A DNA stretch of 64,000 bases from Paraspadella gotoi (taxonomy: Eukaryota > Chaetognatha): positions 16,560,005-16,624,004 of the forward strand of contig CM119265.1 in the NCBI GenBank assembly GCA_051294375.1, given 5' to 3'. A program made the position numbers and the translations under genes. Of this stretch, positions 1 to 10,926 are shown in pieces. A model generated the notes under the pieces. The model was given only the letters and a program-made list of their open reading frames with translations. It was not told the origin of the DNA and did no database searches. Numbering within the stretch: the stretch's first letter is position 1; every line of letters starts with the position of its first letter.

Positions 1-3000
1 AAAAGTTTGTCGTTGATGCTTTTCGCCAGAGTGTCGTAGTGACTTCCTAAATCGTTAGATAAAAAGCTACTATTTTACAATATGCTACAATATGTATATT
101 GTATAGTCCAAACCCGCACCTTCTCCGTGAACTTTGACGAAAGAGTAGGCCATGCCCGCCATGGGGTCGGCAGACCAGCGAGTCACGAGATGAGCGATGG
201 GGTCAGGGACATCGCAGAACATCCCACGCAAAACACCCAAGCATTTGGCGATGATTTCAGTTTCGGACATCGCCGCCATAGCGTCGACAGCATCCCCAGA
301 AACCCAAGACATAAGTACGAAAGGACCATCTTCTTTACTCTGTAATAATATTAGTCAGTAAAGACAGGACTTAAGTTAAAAGTCGGGCTACGTTAAAAAT
401 AGTCTCTTACTTCGTTCACTTTCGGCGAGAGATCGTAAAAAACACCAAACCAGCCGCGATCGCTCTCCGCGGAGGGGATGTGGCCGAAAAAGTCTGCCGA
501 CCCGACCTTATCCGCCCAGAAGTTTCGTTCAAACCTAAGCGCAACCTTTTCCAATCGGCCGGCGCCCAGTTTGTTAATAGCGTCGAGTTTTTCTTCAGGC
601 AGCGGCGGACAAAACTCCACGGCGCCGTCTTGCAATTGCCTTAACGGCAGCGTGACTACGACCTTGTCAGCATCAAAAGGACCGTCGGCCGTCGTAACAC
701 GTACGCCCTCCCCAGAGTAATCGACCGACACAACGCGAGCCCCGAATCGAATGTCCAGCCCGTCGGCCAGTTTTATGAGCAACGCCTGAAATCCGTCGAC
801 CAAGAGGCAGTGCTCGCCCGCAAACTGATCGTATTGATCGTTGTGATCCCAACTTCGGGCGCTAACGTGGCGGAGGTTCGATCCGCAGGCGTACTCTAAG
901 TTGGATACGTGAAATAAAAACGCTCGTTGTTCTTGTTCCGTTTCCTTATTGAGCGCCTTGCCCCATTCTTGCATCCTCAAATTAACAAAAAAAATTATTA
1001 AGCATGAAATAAAAATTATTTAAATGGAAGTTACTAATTCAAAACCTTTTTAACAAGCTTTCATCCTCGGCGACCGTCTTCCCTTTTCTCCATTTAGCCG
1101 AATCATCGAGAGCAGAGTTAAAGAGATTGTTGACGCCGTCGTCGACATTGTACTCTAAGAGCTCGCCATTTCGCGCGTCTATTAAATCGCATTTGGAAGA
1201 GTTCATTTCCCTGAGATGAAGACCGGATTGATGACACATAAGCGTCACCGGGTTGTTGACCACACCAACGACAATGTGAGCCCCCTGTCCCACTGGAACC
1301 CCGGTCGTGGAGGTGTCGTCCCAAACGCGTCCGCCGATGCGGTCGCGCCCCTCAATAACAACAACCTCGGAACCAAAGTTGTGAAGTTGGCGAGCGGCGG
1401 AGAGCCCAGAGGGTCCGGCCCCGATAACGACCACCTTGTATCGCCTGAACTTCGAGGGCAGAAACCCATCGTCGGGTTTCGGTAAAATTCCCACATTGAC
1501 GAAGCCTTTGATCGTTAGGAAGATTAGGATTTTTCGAGCCGCCTGGAGACAGTAGACGCGAACGAGACCGCGAACGATCACGTGTTTGGCAATTTCCGGC
1601 ATCGTTAACCACTTGCGAGGCGATAACGTCCACAACGCAACTATTGTGTTTCTCAAGCCAAGATATAAATACTGCGCACGTTCGTATTGGGAAAACGCTT
1701 CCAACTCCCACGGTTCCATGACGTCGGGTCGAATAGCTCGAGCCTTTTGAGATTCAAACGGTTGATAGAAGGGCTGAAGATTATGGTTAACGCCAACCGG
1801 CGTGATGGTAGTCGCCACGGCACCGCCCAAGTGCTTCGTAGGGGAAGTCTGAAGGTAAGGATGGGGAGATCGTTTCGAATCGCCAGATTTTTTAGCTTTT
1901 GATGCGGAGCGTCTTAATTTGGCGCTGGCAAAGCCTTTGGGCCGCTCCGTATCAGAAGGCGTCACCGTCGTCTCTTCGGGCATCGCGCCATTCGCAGAGT
2001 TTTCTTTTGGTGAGAGCGGCGCCGCAGGTTCGCGTCCGCTGACGAGGTTAGAATGCTTCTCGCGGTTCTCTTCGTCAGTGGACTTACATAATTCGCAAGA
2101 GGGGCTGAGTCCGACGCCATCTGGATAATACTCGTAGAGGAACAACGCCGCCGGGGATGACTTTAGCAAAGGTACCGCCGAGAGCGTGGAAAGCCATTTG
2201 CTGCCGCCAAGGTCCCCAAAGTCAGCCCGAATGTGATACGCACGAGAATCTTCGGGAATATCGCAGGCCTTGGTTGATCTTGTAACCGTTGTGCCCGTGT
2301 CGAAAATGACTCCGCATGTAAAGCGCGTCACGTAATCACGTGTAAGTTCAACGGCTCGACCGAGTTGGCGCCACTTTCCACACTCTGCGCGAGTGCATTC
2401 TACCCAAAATGGAAGAATCTGATCGGCGGCGAAGTTACGCATGGTCCCTTCGACGTAACGCGAATTGGCTTGCCAGTGGCGCTTCCATTGCATATACCGC
2501 GTTTTCCGTCCGATTCGGTGTCCTCCGCGATAGTAGACCTCGTAGCAGTCGTTGCAAAAATGCTCACCGGAAGATAAGTGATACCAGCGAGCAGTAAAGC
2601 TACCAGAAATAAAATTAATTAATTAAAATAATAAAAAAGTACGATTTGGCAACCATCATACCGGGAACTCGCGCAAGAAGGAGCCTCATTTGCGAAACAG
2701 ATTGGGACGTCCAGTGGGCAACCTTTTCGTTCGCAGGGTCTCGCTCCACTCTTATCTGCGAAAGGACTTTCGGCCCTGGGGTCCTTGGCAAGTTCGCTGC
2801 CCGGGGAAGTCCCAGCGTCCGTGGCAATGACTCGGCGTTTAATTGTGCGACCCGACCTTGACGACGCCGGCATCCATGGCGTCTTCGAAGGGCCGACCTC
2901 GGATTTTGTAGGCGCGGTAATGGATTTCGGTGGAATCGTCAGAATAGTTTTATCCGGCGGAACTTTAGCCGGTGACACCTCGGCGGGAGTCGATGGGGAC

Positions 3001-3236
3001 AAAACTTTTTTAGATTTCGTCCTCGATCTTTTCTTGGTCGAGACGACGGACGATGCTCGCCTCGCGTTTTGTGTGGGTCTCGCGAGATCAACCTCGGTTT
3101 CCGTTGTTAAAGTTACAAGTTTCCTTTTTTTCTTAGAGCTCAACTCGGCAACTTCTCCTCCCTTCTCCACTTCGGTGTCCGAAGGGTCCAACTTGAATGA
3201 CCCGTCGGTGGTTTCGCCATCATCCGAAACCGACAT
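1..3236 (-). CDS. KDM1B: Lysine-specific histone demethylase 1B (LSD2), 3' end off the window
   Basis: FAD-dependent nuclear demethylase of mono- and dimethyl H3K4. Coding exons on the minus strand: 2662-3236, 1046-2599, 411-975, 120-339 and 1-46, the last running past the window edge; all junctions keep frame. Order seen: a low-complexity basic N-terminus (about 1-165), a C4H2C2-type finger split by intron 1 (PCERKGCPLDVPICF, then RWYHLSSGEHFCNDC), a CW finger near residue 255 (PFWVECTRAECGKWRQL), a SWIRM domain near 465-560, the FAD Rossmann motif GAGPSGLSAARQLHNFG near 580, and amine-oxidase segments ending in DTLAKSINDKLF. CW plus SWIRM plus oxidase with no tower insertion identifies LSD2, not LSD1. 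Start is the first ATG of the frame, 41 nt after a TTTTTAG acceptor-like site. The last residues, including the usual GEATN motif, lie outside the window. Confidence 0.95.
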
Positions 3237-3573
3237 CGCCGGAAGAAAAACCTCTCACGCTCTCGCTCTCTCTCCTACTAAAAAGGAATGAAAATTTCGA
3301 AAAACTTTTGTTCTACTGTTTGGCCAACACCCGAGAAGAAAAGTATAAAGGGAGTGCATGATTTGTAACGCTAACTAAACTAGAAGTTTTCTAAAAAAAT
3401 ATTATAAAACAATTTTTAACTAAAAATAGTTTTCAAAATCAGGCACCACCCGTATTGTAACAGCAGTGTGACTAATGTAAAACGACTAAATAGAATCAAA
3501 AATTCCAATCGATAGAAATGGATCAAAACAATCTTTTTAAAAAAAATCACTTTTGAATCACAAAATAACAGAG
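3237..3573. other. Intergenic gap, BTB zinc-finger stop to KDM1B start
   Basis: AT-rich 337 nt with no coding potential. It must hold the 3' UTR of the zinc-finger gene and the KDM1B leader. A CT-rich tract with a YAG lies close to the KDM1B ATG. Confidence 0.6.
3278..3292 (-). other. Acceptor-like site before KDM1B ATG
   Basis: CATTCCTTTTTAG lies 41 nt upstream of the ATG on the minus strand, with no donor-linked upstream exon visible. It may be a trans-splice or 5' UTR splice acceptor. Confidence 0.4.
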
Positions 3574-6564
3574 TCAAATAGGAAAAGTGACTAGCGCCGG
3601 ATCGACCGTGGCCACAGTTCTCGTGCTTAGATCTTGGGCATCCATAGACTCTAAGTCTCCAATCTCGTCGGCGTATATGGCGTAAATAGCGTTTTGACTT
3701 CGCGTGCGTTCTGCCTCGCTGCGCATATCAATATACTTAGCCTCGTAGGAAGGGTGAATGCGACGCACGTGCTTCATACAGTTGCCCGCAAGGAACGACT
3801 CGTGCGGGCAGTAAGGACATCGGAATCGTTTTCGCCCCTTGACGCCTCCGTCGGTCGGATGCTCGCGCAGACGGTGTTCCTTGAGGGCTCCGGATGTGGC
3901 GAACTCGTGCGAACACTCGGGACAAACGTAAATGGGTTTGTCTTCGCTGTGGACGCGCTTGAAGTGGGCTTCCATGTGGCACTTGCGTTTGAAGAGCATA
4001 TTGCATTGTGGGCAGGGAAGAGATTTGACGAGGATGTGCTGAAACTTCTTGTGCTTGTTTACTTGCTCCCTGGTCGGTGCTTTATAGGCATGGCAAATGT
4101 CGCTAAAGAATAATTAAAATCGATTATTTAAAGAAGATAACGATTTATCCCGGGCATAAAATGTACCACTCGTAGAGAACGGCGCCTTCTAACAGCTTCT
4201 TGTGCTTCATGTACATGTGTACCGTGAATCTGCTTTTCCAAGGTGTCTTAAAGTCACAGTCGCCAAAATCGCAACGGAACACTCTCGAAGGATCAACGCC
4301 AATCCAGTGGGCATCCTTCTCGTGGATTTTGAGCAGAACGCTGTTTTTGAAACGTTTGCCACAAATTCCGCATAAGCGAGACTCCTTTTCCTGGAACGAC
4401 TTAGAACCGTGAACGTTTTTCATGTGATAAGATAACGAAGCGCTGTTTAACACTTTGCCGCATTGATCGCTGTCAAAATTTTTAAAAAATTTCAAAATTA
4501 GAAATAAGTAAAAAAAAAAATAAAGACAAAAATCGTTCGATGGAATTTCCCACTTACCAATTAACCATTGCCTTGACTCCCTCGTGGAGCTTTTTTCGAT
4601 GCACTTGCAGATCGGCCTTTCTCAAAAAAATGTGTCTGCATCCGAAAGCGTCGCAAGGATACGCGATGGTGGGACAGGCCATCTGGTGATGGTCGAGCAA
4701 ATGCCTGGCCGCGTGACGGTAAAAAACCATGTTAAACGACTGGGCCCTGGTTTTAAAATCTTTTTTGACCAACACGAAATCGCATCGTGGGCAAACGAAC
4801 TTCCCATATGGATCCAATGGGTTAGATACGTCCAGAAACAAGCACGGCTTCAAAACTGGATCCTGCGATAGCTTGCAAAAGGCGTTAGCTCGACCAAGAC
4901 AGTCAAGTTCCTCGTCTTCATCATCGTCGTCGTCGCAAAGGTCATCGTCAGTATCCTCGGTTCCCCCGTTTTGGATTTCTTGGTTTCCAGAGTTTCCGTT
5001 TTCCTTTCCCTCGCCGCTGCTCCGTAGCTCCGAATCCTCTACTCTGATCATACTGTGCATTCGGATGTGGTCGGTCATGGAGGCGGGAGAGACCGTGTCG
5101 CCGCAATCACCGCACGTGATTCGTCCGGAAACATCGAATTGAACCATCATTTCGTGATGTTGACTATTGACGTGATCGGCGACGTCTCTCTTTCTCACGC
5201 TTACGTAATTGCAGTGAATATCGAGACAGCGGTGGTACATTGTGGGGCAGAGGATCTGATGGGCTCGCAGGAGATGCTTGGCGCAGTGACGACGGAAAGT
5301 GCGAGCGGGTTTACCTCGGTACTGCGCGGCGAAATCGGACTTTGACAAGACGTACGCGCATCCTGGTTCAGCGCACACGAACTGGTCCCCGGAAACGCAG
5401 GGATCAAGGAAGGGATCGACTCCGCGGGTCAATTTGAATTCTCTAGATAATCTGTTGACGGCGGGACTTTTGGTGGGTGAATCTTTGGCATCACGAGTTT
5501 CTCCCCTGGGACGTTTACGAACTCCCTCGTCTATCTCTCGATAGCGCTTCTTTTTGCCCCGTACTTTAGGCCTCCCTCGCTTGCCAATGTTCACGGGCTT
5601 GGAAGCGCGATCGAGACCCATGAGTTCGAACTCGCAAGTTTTACGCATCAATGACATTCGATGCGGAGAATCAAAACGGAAGGCATCTTCGGTCCACTCG
5701 TCAAAAGCTTCAGTTTTGACGACGGGTTCCACGGAAACGATTAGTTCTTCACCGACGATCGTAACGGGATTAGCGGGGGTCGATTCCGAAAGCGAATCCT
5801 GACCCTCCACCAACGGGGCAAAATCAACCGCATGATTTGGAGTGGAGCTTATCGATTCCCGAAGTGACTCTGGCAGCCAACGAAAGGCGAAAAAGTCTAC
5901 GAGCTCGTTGACGCTGAGCACAGCGGACGTGGTAGCTACGGCGGTTGCCAAGTCGGTCGTAAGAGGCTTCTGGTCCAACTCTTCGTCTTCGCCATACATC
6001 CACGACAAAACGAATTGCAGAGAGTCTTCACAAACGTCAGCCGGAAGAAAAACATGATGGGTCCCGTTGACATCAGCCGACAAAGAAGTTAATGCTGAGA
6101 AACGAAAAAAATAACCGAGAGAACTAAAGACGCATTAATTTAATCTACAGAAGCTTGTTGAATGAAATAAAAAGCCTAGGCAACTTTAGAATAATTAATT
6201 ATTATAAATTCTAAAGAAAATTAGATTTTTAAATATTTTCTTTGCTTCCTACTAAAAAAAAAGCTTTAAAAGCTAGAATTTTTTTTAGCGACTTACTTTC
6301 AAAAAAGTAAGGGCTGCAGGCGGCCAGAACCACTTTGTGAGCAAAAAGTGGAGGAGGAGGCGGATCGCCCGGTTCGCCCACAGGTTGCCCTGCCGACCAA
6401 CCTCTTGATGAAAAGTGAAGGGCTACATCGCAGAAAAGGCCGTTGACGCGAAAGTTACGAAGCGCCTTTCCGATCGACGGGGGGTCAGGGACCCAAGGGG
6501 GGACGCGACCCTCGGGAAAAGAGTTCCTTGCCCCGGGGGAGTCAAGGGCAGGGAGTTCAGTCAT
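3574..6564 (-). CDS. BTB/POZ and C2H2 zinc-finger protein
   Basis: Probable nuclear DNA-binding regulator of 878 aa. Exons 6297-6564, 4558-6094, 4167-4469 and 3574-4102, all in frame. The N-terminus is a BTB domain split by intron 1: NGLFCDVALHF and AHKVVLAACSPYFF, then CEDSLQFVLSWMYGED; a Pro-rich stretch lies between. After an acidic, low-complexity middle come about nine C2H2 or C2H2-like fingers, spread over exons 2-4 (for example CDQCGKV at the exon 2/3 junction, CGICGKRF, CPQCNMLF, CPECSHEF, CPYCPHES). Two fingers, CAEPGCAYVL and CPRCDFVLV, sit in similar repeated contexts, suggesting an internal duplication. Several introns split finger cysteines. Family membership is clear; I cannot name an ortholog. 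A 9-codon upstream ORF overlaps the start as ATGA. Confidence 0.85.
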
Positions 6565-6957
6565 CCCCGACTGGTCCGCCTCGCTACCATACTAAAACAA
6601 TTTAGAAACAACAGGGACAAAACAGGAATTACAAAATGACCAAAAGTATTAAAAAAAATTGCTAAGAAAATCATTGTAGAACAGAACGAAAACAATGGAA
6701 AAATGATATGCCTTTGTTACTTTAGTTATGATTTGAGCAACTTCTTTAAATGCCTGAATAAACTTTATTATATTACCTAATAGATAGATAAATTTCTGAG
6801 TCGGTATAACATCAAAATCTCAGCAAAAACTCGGCAAAGAAAAATAAAAGCAATAATTAAACACTAGTGTTAAAAATAACTAACTAGAAATTAAAAATCT
6901 AAATGGGACCTTAAAGGTACCCAGCAAATTTGACTAGCGAAAATAACATTTTAAAAA
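6565..6957. other. Intergenic gap, MPV17-like stop to BTB zinc-finger start
   Basis: AT-rich 393 nt. Apart from the short upstream ORF and a TTTTAG acceptor-like site at 6592-6593, nothing recognisable is seen. Confidence 0.5.
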
Positions 6958-7677
6958 CTATTGGCGACGCCTTGAAAAACATAAAATATTGGTCCATAAA
7001 AAGGCAGCCAATCCAAGATAGGCAACGCGATAATGCGGAGGGACCAACTTAAAATTAACTATTTGCGCTAGAGGCCAAAAGAGACAGCCGGTGAGATAAA
7101 TCGAGACAAACTTCTTTCTCATAAGGGATTCCTCTCCCGTCAAGTCCGACGCTCCTTCGAAGGCGGGCACCGCAATCAAAAAGAGAGCGGTGACAGAGCT
7201 GGAGGCCACAGCCTGATCAAGCACCACCTTCTTGACGACTGTCAGCGGGGCTGCGCCAACGAAGAAAGAGTCCAGCACGCGGTACCAGGCGTGAAAGAAA
7301 GGAGCTGCGCCCGTGGCACCAAATAAGGCAACGTTAGTAATATCGTCAACAACGAAGGAAGCGCCATCTTCCCTTCCGCTCCGTCGTCGAAACAATTGTT
7401 GAGATATTTCCGCTGCTCCGTATAAAATTCCGATATAAGCCATATCCTTGGAAAGTGACTTTGATTCAAATATTTTTTTGAAACTCTTCAGTCTGTACGC
7501 TCTGTATGAAACAATGGTGACAGCGATACCGCTGGCGACCCCTGCGACGGTTTTAGTAATGAGGGATCGTCGATTGTCGACGATGAGGAGATTTTCTACT
7601 TTTTCTATAAGGAACGAGTCTTCAGTCTCCTTCTGCACCAAGTTGGGCAGCGCGACCAACGAAGACTGTTCCTCCAT
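6958..7677 (-). CDS. MPV17/PMP22-family membrane protein
   Basis: Single-exon gene of 239 aa. The family comprises small integral membrane proteins of the mitochondrial inner membrane or peroxisome. Family marks seen: a TGAAPFFHAWYRVLD segment (the usual G-P-x-x-H-x-W-Y-x-x-L-D), then GCLFWPLAQIVNFKLVPPHY and a final hydrophobic helix (YLGLAAFLWTNILCF) ending in RRRQ. The N-terminal ~45 residues are polar and longer than in typical MPV17. It could be MPV17, MPV17L or MPV17L2; I cannot separate these by eye. Its ATG lies only about 100 nt after the TMA16 stop, so there is little room for an independent promoter. Confidence 0.85.
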   Translation of the reverse strand: MEEQSSLVALPNLVQKETEDSFLIEKVENLLIVDNRRSLITKTVAGVASGIAVTIVSYRAYRLKSFKKIFESKSLSKDMAYIGILYGAAEISQQLFRRRSGREDGASFVVDDITNVALFGATGAAPFFHAWYRVLDSFFVGAAPLTVVKKVVLDQAVASSSVTALFLIAVPAFEGASDLTGEESLMRKKFVSIYLTGCLFWPLAQIVNFKLVPPHYRVAYLGLAAFLWTNILCFSRRRQ

Positions 7678-7778
7678 GCTGCCAATCCAAGCTTATGGTA
7701 CTGTCAACAATAATCAACATAAAACCACTTTCTTAAAATCGTCTAAATACAAACAAAACAAATGTATAAAATTATTCG

Positions 7779-8306
7779 CTATTCTCCAGTGTTTTCACTA
7801 CTGAAATCCGTCCTTTTAAACTTTTTTAACACGAGGTTGGGCAATTCCTTTACTTTTCCGTTCCATGACTTGAGTGCCTTAAACCCCGCCGCGTGCAACA
7901 CGTCCGGCAACTCGATCCCCGCGCCCTCGAATTCTTCCTTCTCCTGACCCAAAGTCATAGCAATGGCGTCTTGGCGCGCCGCGTTTTGACGTCCGTGACG
8001 CTTTGGAATCGATTGGATGAGGGCGATTTGCTCCATTTCCGAGTCGAAGCGGGAGAAGTAGGCGTCAATGACTCGAAGCATCTGCTGTTTGTTCAGTTTC
8101 TCGTCCTCGAGGAATAGTTCATTTAGTCTTTCTTTGAAAAACATCATCTTGGAAGCCTTGTTCTCCAGGCGAGCTAGTTTTATATCTTGAACTTTCTTCA
8201 CTTTATCGTGGTGCGCTTGGTAGTGAGATAAGTGTTTCGCCTTTCGACTGTTTGGATGAATATAGGCTTTGTCATTGCCCACCTTTTTTCCTTTTGTCTT
8301 GCCCAT
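7779..8306 (-). CDS. TMA16: Translation machinery-associated protein 16
   Basis: Ribosome-biogenesis factor that binds pre-60S particles in the nucleus, 175 aa, single exon. The family pattern is clear: basic start MGKTKGKK, YIHPNSRKAKHL, a charged coiled coil, VIDAYFSRFDSEMEQI, then RHGRQNAARQDAI, EFEGAGIELPDVL, LKSWNG and KELPNL. I chose the ATG at 8306 over a frame extending upstream because homologs start with a Lys-rich segment right before the His-Pro motif, and because a TTCAG acceptor-like site lies 28 nt before it. Confidence 0.92.
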   Translation of the reverse strand: MGKTKGKKVGNDKAYIHPNSRKAKHLSHYQAHHDKVKKVQDIKLARLENKASKMMFFKERLNELFLEDEKLNKQQMLRVIDAYFSRFDSEMEQIALIQSIPKRHGRQNAARQDAIAMTLGQEKEEFEGAGIELPDVLHAAGFKALKSWNGKVKELPNLVLKKFKRTDFSSENTGE

Positions 8307-8334
8307 TTTACATATGTATGAAATTGGTATATAA

Positions 8335-8358
8335 CTGAACAAAAAAGAAAAAAAACCA
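8335..8358 (-). other. Acceptor-like site before TMA16 ATG
   Basis: A long T-rich tract ending TTTTTTGTTCAG lies 28 nt upstream of the start. It is one of the strongest 3' splice-site look-alikes in the window and has no visible upstream coding exon. Confidence 0.45.
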
Positions 8359-8594
8359 AGATAAATATGACGAGAATAATGACCTAATTTTAAGGTTTAT
8401 TTTAAAGATAAAACATGAGCTACTATAAATATCACAGAAAGACAAAGAAAAAAAGAATATTCGCCATACTGTCATGACCAAACCAGTTGAATTATTGCGA
8501 TCTAATCCCCATTTAAAGTTAAATCCAAAACCTGAGCAGTTTTATCAGATTCATTAATAACTCGCCTCGACGGTCCATAATCTAAAAAATGTCT

Positions 8595-9248
8595 TCACTG
8601 CGGTGGCTCAACCGGATACTGTCCTCCCCAAACGGCTACCATTCCGTTGTTGGGTCCGACAAAAAACTTGTCCGATTCTATATACTTCTTGATTGTAGGC
8701 AGCTCTTTGAATCTTTGATGGTAGGCATTGATGTTCGGCAAGGGATCCAAATAGCCCGGTTTAAAAAGCAACAGCTGATCCAACATCTCCCAGAATATAA
8801 AGTCGGCCCAAGTGAGAGACGCTCCAGCAAGAAACTCTTTACCCTCCAAGAACTTTTCCATCGGCGTAAGGAATTTGGTCAGGTTTTCTCGAAACTGGGA
8901 AAAGGGGTAAGGCTCACCGCCGCCGTAACAAATTTTGAGGAAGGCGCGACGAAGGTCGACAACTTGTTCAGCGGCCATATCGCAGAGATTCTGTTCCAGC
9001 TCGGTCTTCCCCATCAGCCCATACTTGCGAGCCAAGTGGCGCAAAATAGCGTTGCTCTGCGTCAGTTTCAGATCGCCGTCGACGTAGTAGGGCAAATTCG
9101 GAAAATCTAAACCGAGGTTGAACTTTTCTCCAGACCACTCGTCCCATTTATCGTAAAACTTCTCATCCATATTTTCTTCGACATAGCCCATAAGGAGGCG
9201 GATTGGCTGGGCCAAGCCTCGTATTTTCCAATAACCCAAAAGCGGCAT
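8595..9248 (-). CDS. Glutathione S-transferase, mu class
   Basis: Cytosolic enzyme conjugating glutathione to electrophiles; 217 aa, single exon, typical family length. The N-terminal thioredoxin-like domain carries the mu-class catalytic Tyr in LLGYWKIRGLAQPIR, then FPNLPYYVDG and the glutathione-binding LTQSNAILRHLARK. The C-terminal helical domain ends in FVGPNNGMVAVWGG. Class assignment rests on the start motif and the SNAILRHLARK segment. A TTTAG acceptor-like site is 10 nt before the ATG. Confidence 0.93.
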   Translation of the reverse strand: MPLLGYWKIRGLAQPIRLLMGYVEENMDEKFYDKWDEWSGEKFNLGLDFPNLPYYVDGDLKLTQSNAILRHLARKYGLMGKTELEQNLCDMAAEQVVDLRRAFLKICYGGGEPYPFSQFRENLTKFLTPMEKFLEGKEFLAGASLTWADFIFWEMLDQLLLFKPGYLDPLPNINAYHQRFKELPTIKKYIESDKFFVGPNNGMVAVWGGQYPVEPPQ

Positions 9249-9402
9249 CGCTGCGATTCTAAATTCTTAAATTGATTATGGAAGGCGATAAAACATGTAA
9301 AATATAATCATATATAGCCATAAAGGCTTATAGCCAACAAGACAATAGTTAGGTAAAACACGGGAATAAAAAAAAATTAAAAGGATGAAAAAGTGGTAAT
9401 AA

Positions 9403-10739
9403 CTAGTTTTTCCATCTCCCACCAAATAGTGTAGTTTTTCGTCTGTCATAGGCGACTTTTTTCGTTGCGCTTGGGGAGGAACACTGCAAAGCAGATTCTA
9501 ATTGCGAGCAAAGCAAATCGACCTCCTCTTCGCTGAGGACGGGAGACATTTCGGGCAAAGAGTCTTTCGAGTAAGAAGATCGTGTCCGGCGACTTTTTGG
9601 GGCTCCAAGCACCAAGCCATCGGGAAATAACTAACCGATAAAAAAAAAAAAAAAAACGGGGGTTGATAAATGTGTTAAACTTAAAGGTATGTAATACAAA
9701 TATCGCAACTTCTGAGGCGATATTTATAGTAATTCAAGTGCAAGAAAGGATAATAAAAGATATGAGGATAGGGAAATAAATAAAGTTCGGAAACAAGGAA
9801 GAATGAGGTCTGAGATTAAAAAAAAATCTTAAACAATCTGTAATTNNNNNNNNNNAGAGAGAGTATAAATTGTAATTATGGGAAAAAATCACCTTTTGAG
9901 CGACGTTAATCCCTCCGCTGAGTAAAAAGACATTTTCGTAACCTCGCTCCACAAGAATGGTGGCGGCCCTGGGAGCTAAAGACTCGTCTTCGTCGTACAC
10001 GACGACGATCTTCCCGTCGAGGTTTCGGAATGATCGAAGTTCCGGCGTTTCAAAGCGCGTGGCGCGGGAAAGACGCGAGCGAGGAAAGTTTTTGGCCGTC
10101 CGGATGTGACAGACTTGATATTCGTCCGCCTCGCGAACGTCGAGCAGAAGATAAGGAAGGGCGAGGTGATTTTCGGTATTTTCCTTGTCGGCGTCGTCCG
10201 TGTCGCTCAATATCTGGGAGACGCTCATTTCTCCGCTCCCTAACGCGAAGCTCACGAAGCTCGACTGCGAGGTCGTAGAATTCATAGAGACGGCCGACCT
10301 AGGTCGAGCCGAGGAGGCAGACCTGGGCCGCGTATCCGATATCGCGGCCCGATTTAACGGTGAAGACGCTGCCTGAGCCGATCCGTCGAGCTCATCAACC
10401 GCCGGGGGTTCTGACGAGGTCACCGACTTCGAGTTGACTTCCCTGTCCACCTGAGATACTTGAATCATGATCTCGACCATGGTTGAAATTCGTATTCGCT
10501 TGAACAATTCTCCTTTTTTGTATTTGTAATTCGATTTCAATTCGTTAAGTTTGTCCTTATATCTGAAAGGGATCAAATTTAAAAAATTCAAAAACATAAC
10601 CATGGGAGGATGCAACTGTTAGGATTTACCTTGTCATACTCGAACCAGTATCGACAGTTGCCTTCACGTGGTCATACTTTGGATTCCGAGGAACCTTACG
10701 GTTGAAACCAGCTTGAAAGGAAGGGGCTCGGAAAGCCAT
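9403..10739 (-). CDS. CEP41: Centrosomal protein of 41 kDa (rhodanese-like)
   Basis: Centrosome and cilium protein needed for tubulin glutamylation in vertebrates; 335 aa here. Exons 10630-10739, 9893-10562 and 9403-9630. The first exon encodes VPRNPKYDHVKATVDTGSSM, the conserved N-terminus, then YKDKLNELKSNYKYKKGELF. A rhodanese fold follows (LLLDVREADEYQVCHI, VVVYDEDESLAPRAA, GYENVFLLSGG). The active-site loop reads VYDEDESL with no Cys, as in vertebrate CEP41, so it is expected to be catalytically dead. Exon 3 resumes at FPDGLVLGAP and has a short Ser-rich tail. A 10-N gap lies in intron 2, so that intron's true length is uncertain. Confidence 0.92.
9846..9855. other. Assembly gap
   Basis: Ten consecutive N inside CEP41 intron 2. 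The round number suggests a scaffolding placeholder of unknown real size. Confidence 0.95.
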
Positions 10740-10755
10740 GACTTCACTTTATAAT

Positions 10756-10775
10756 CTGATTAGAAAAGTCACGGA
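10756..10775 (-). other. Acceptor-like site before CEP41 ATG
   Basis: GACTTTTCTAATCAG ends 16 nt before the ATG. CTAAT resembles a branch-point sequence. Confidence 0.4.
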
Positions 10776-10926
10776 TGATTAATGATGGATGTACAAATGA
10801 GGAATGATTAATAAATAAGAATGCATTTAATTATCGAAGCTCATGAACTCATGATAGAAAGTATTTAGTGTCCGATTATCTAGCAAACAGAAATTGACTA
10901 ATGGGAAGGAGCTAATCCTAAGCGTT

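Noticed and set aside
2785-3291. 168-codon plus-strand frame opposite KDM1B exon 1
   Set aside because: Antisense shadow of a low-complexity exon.
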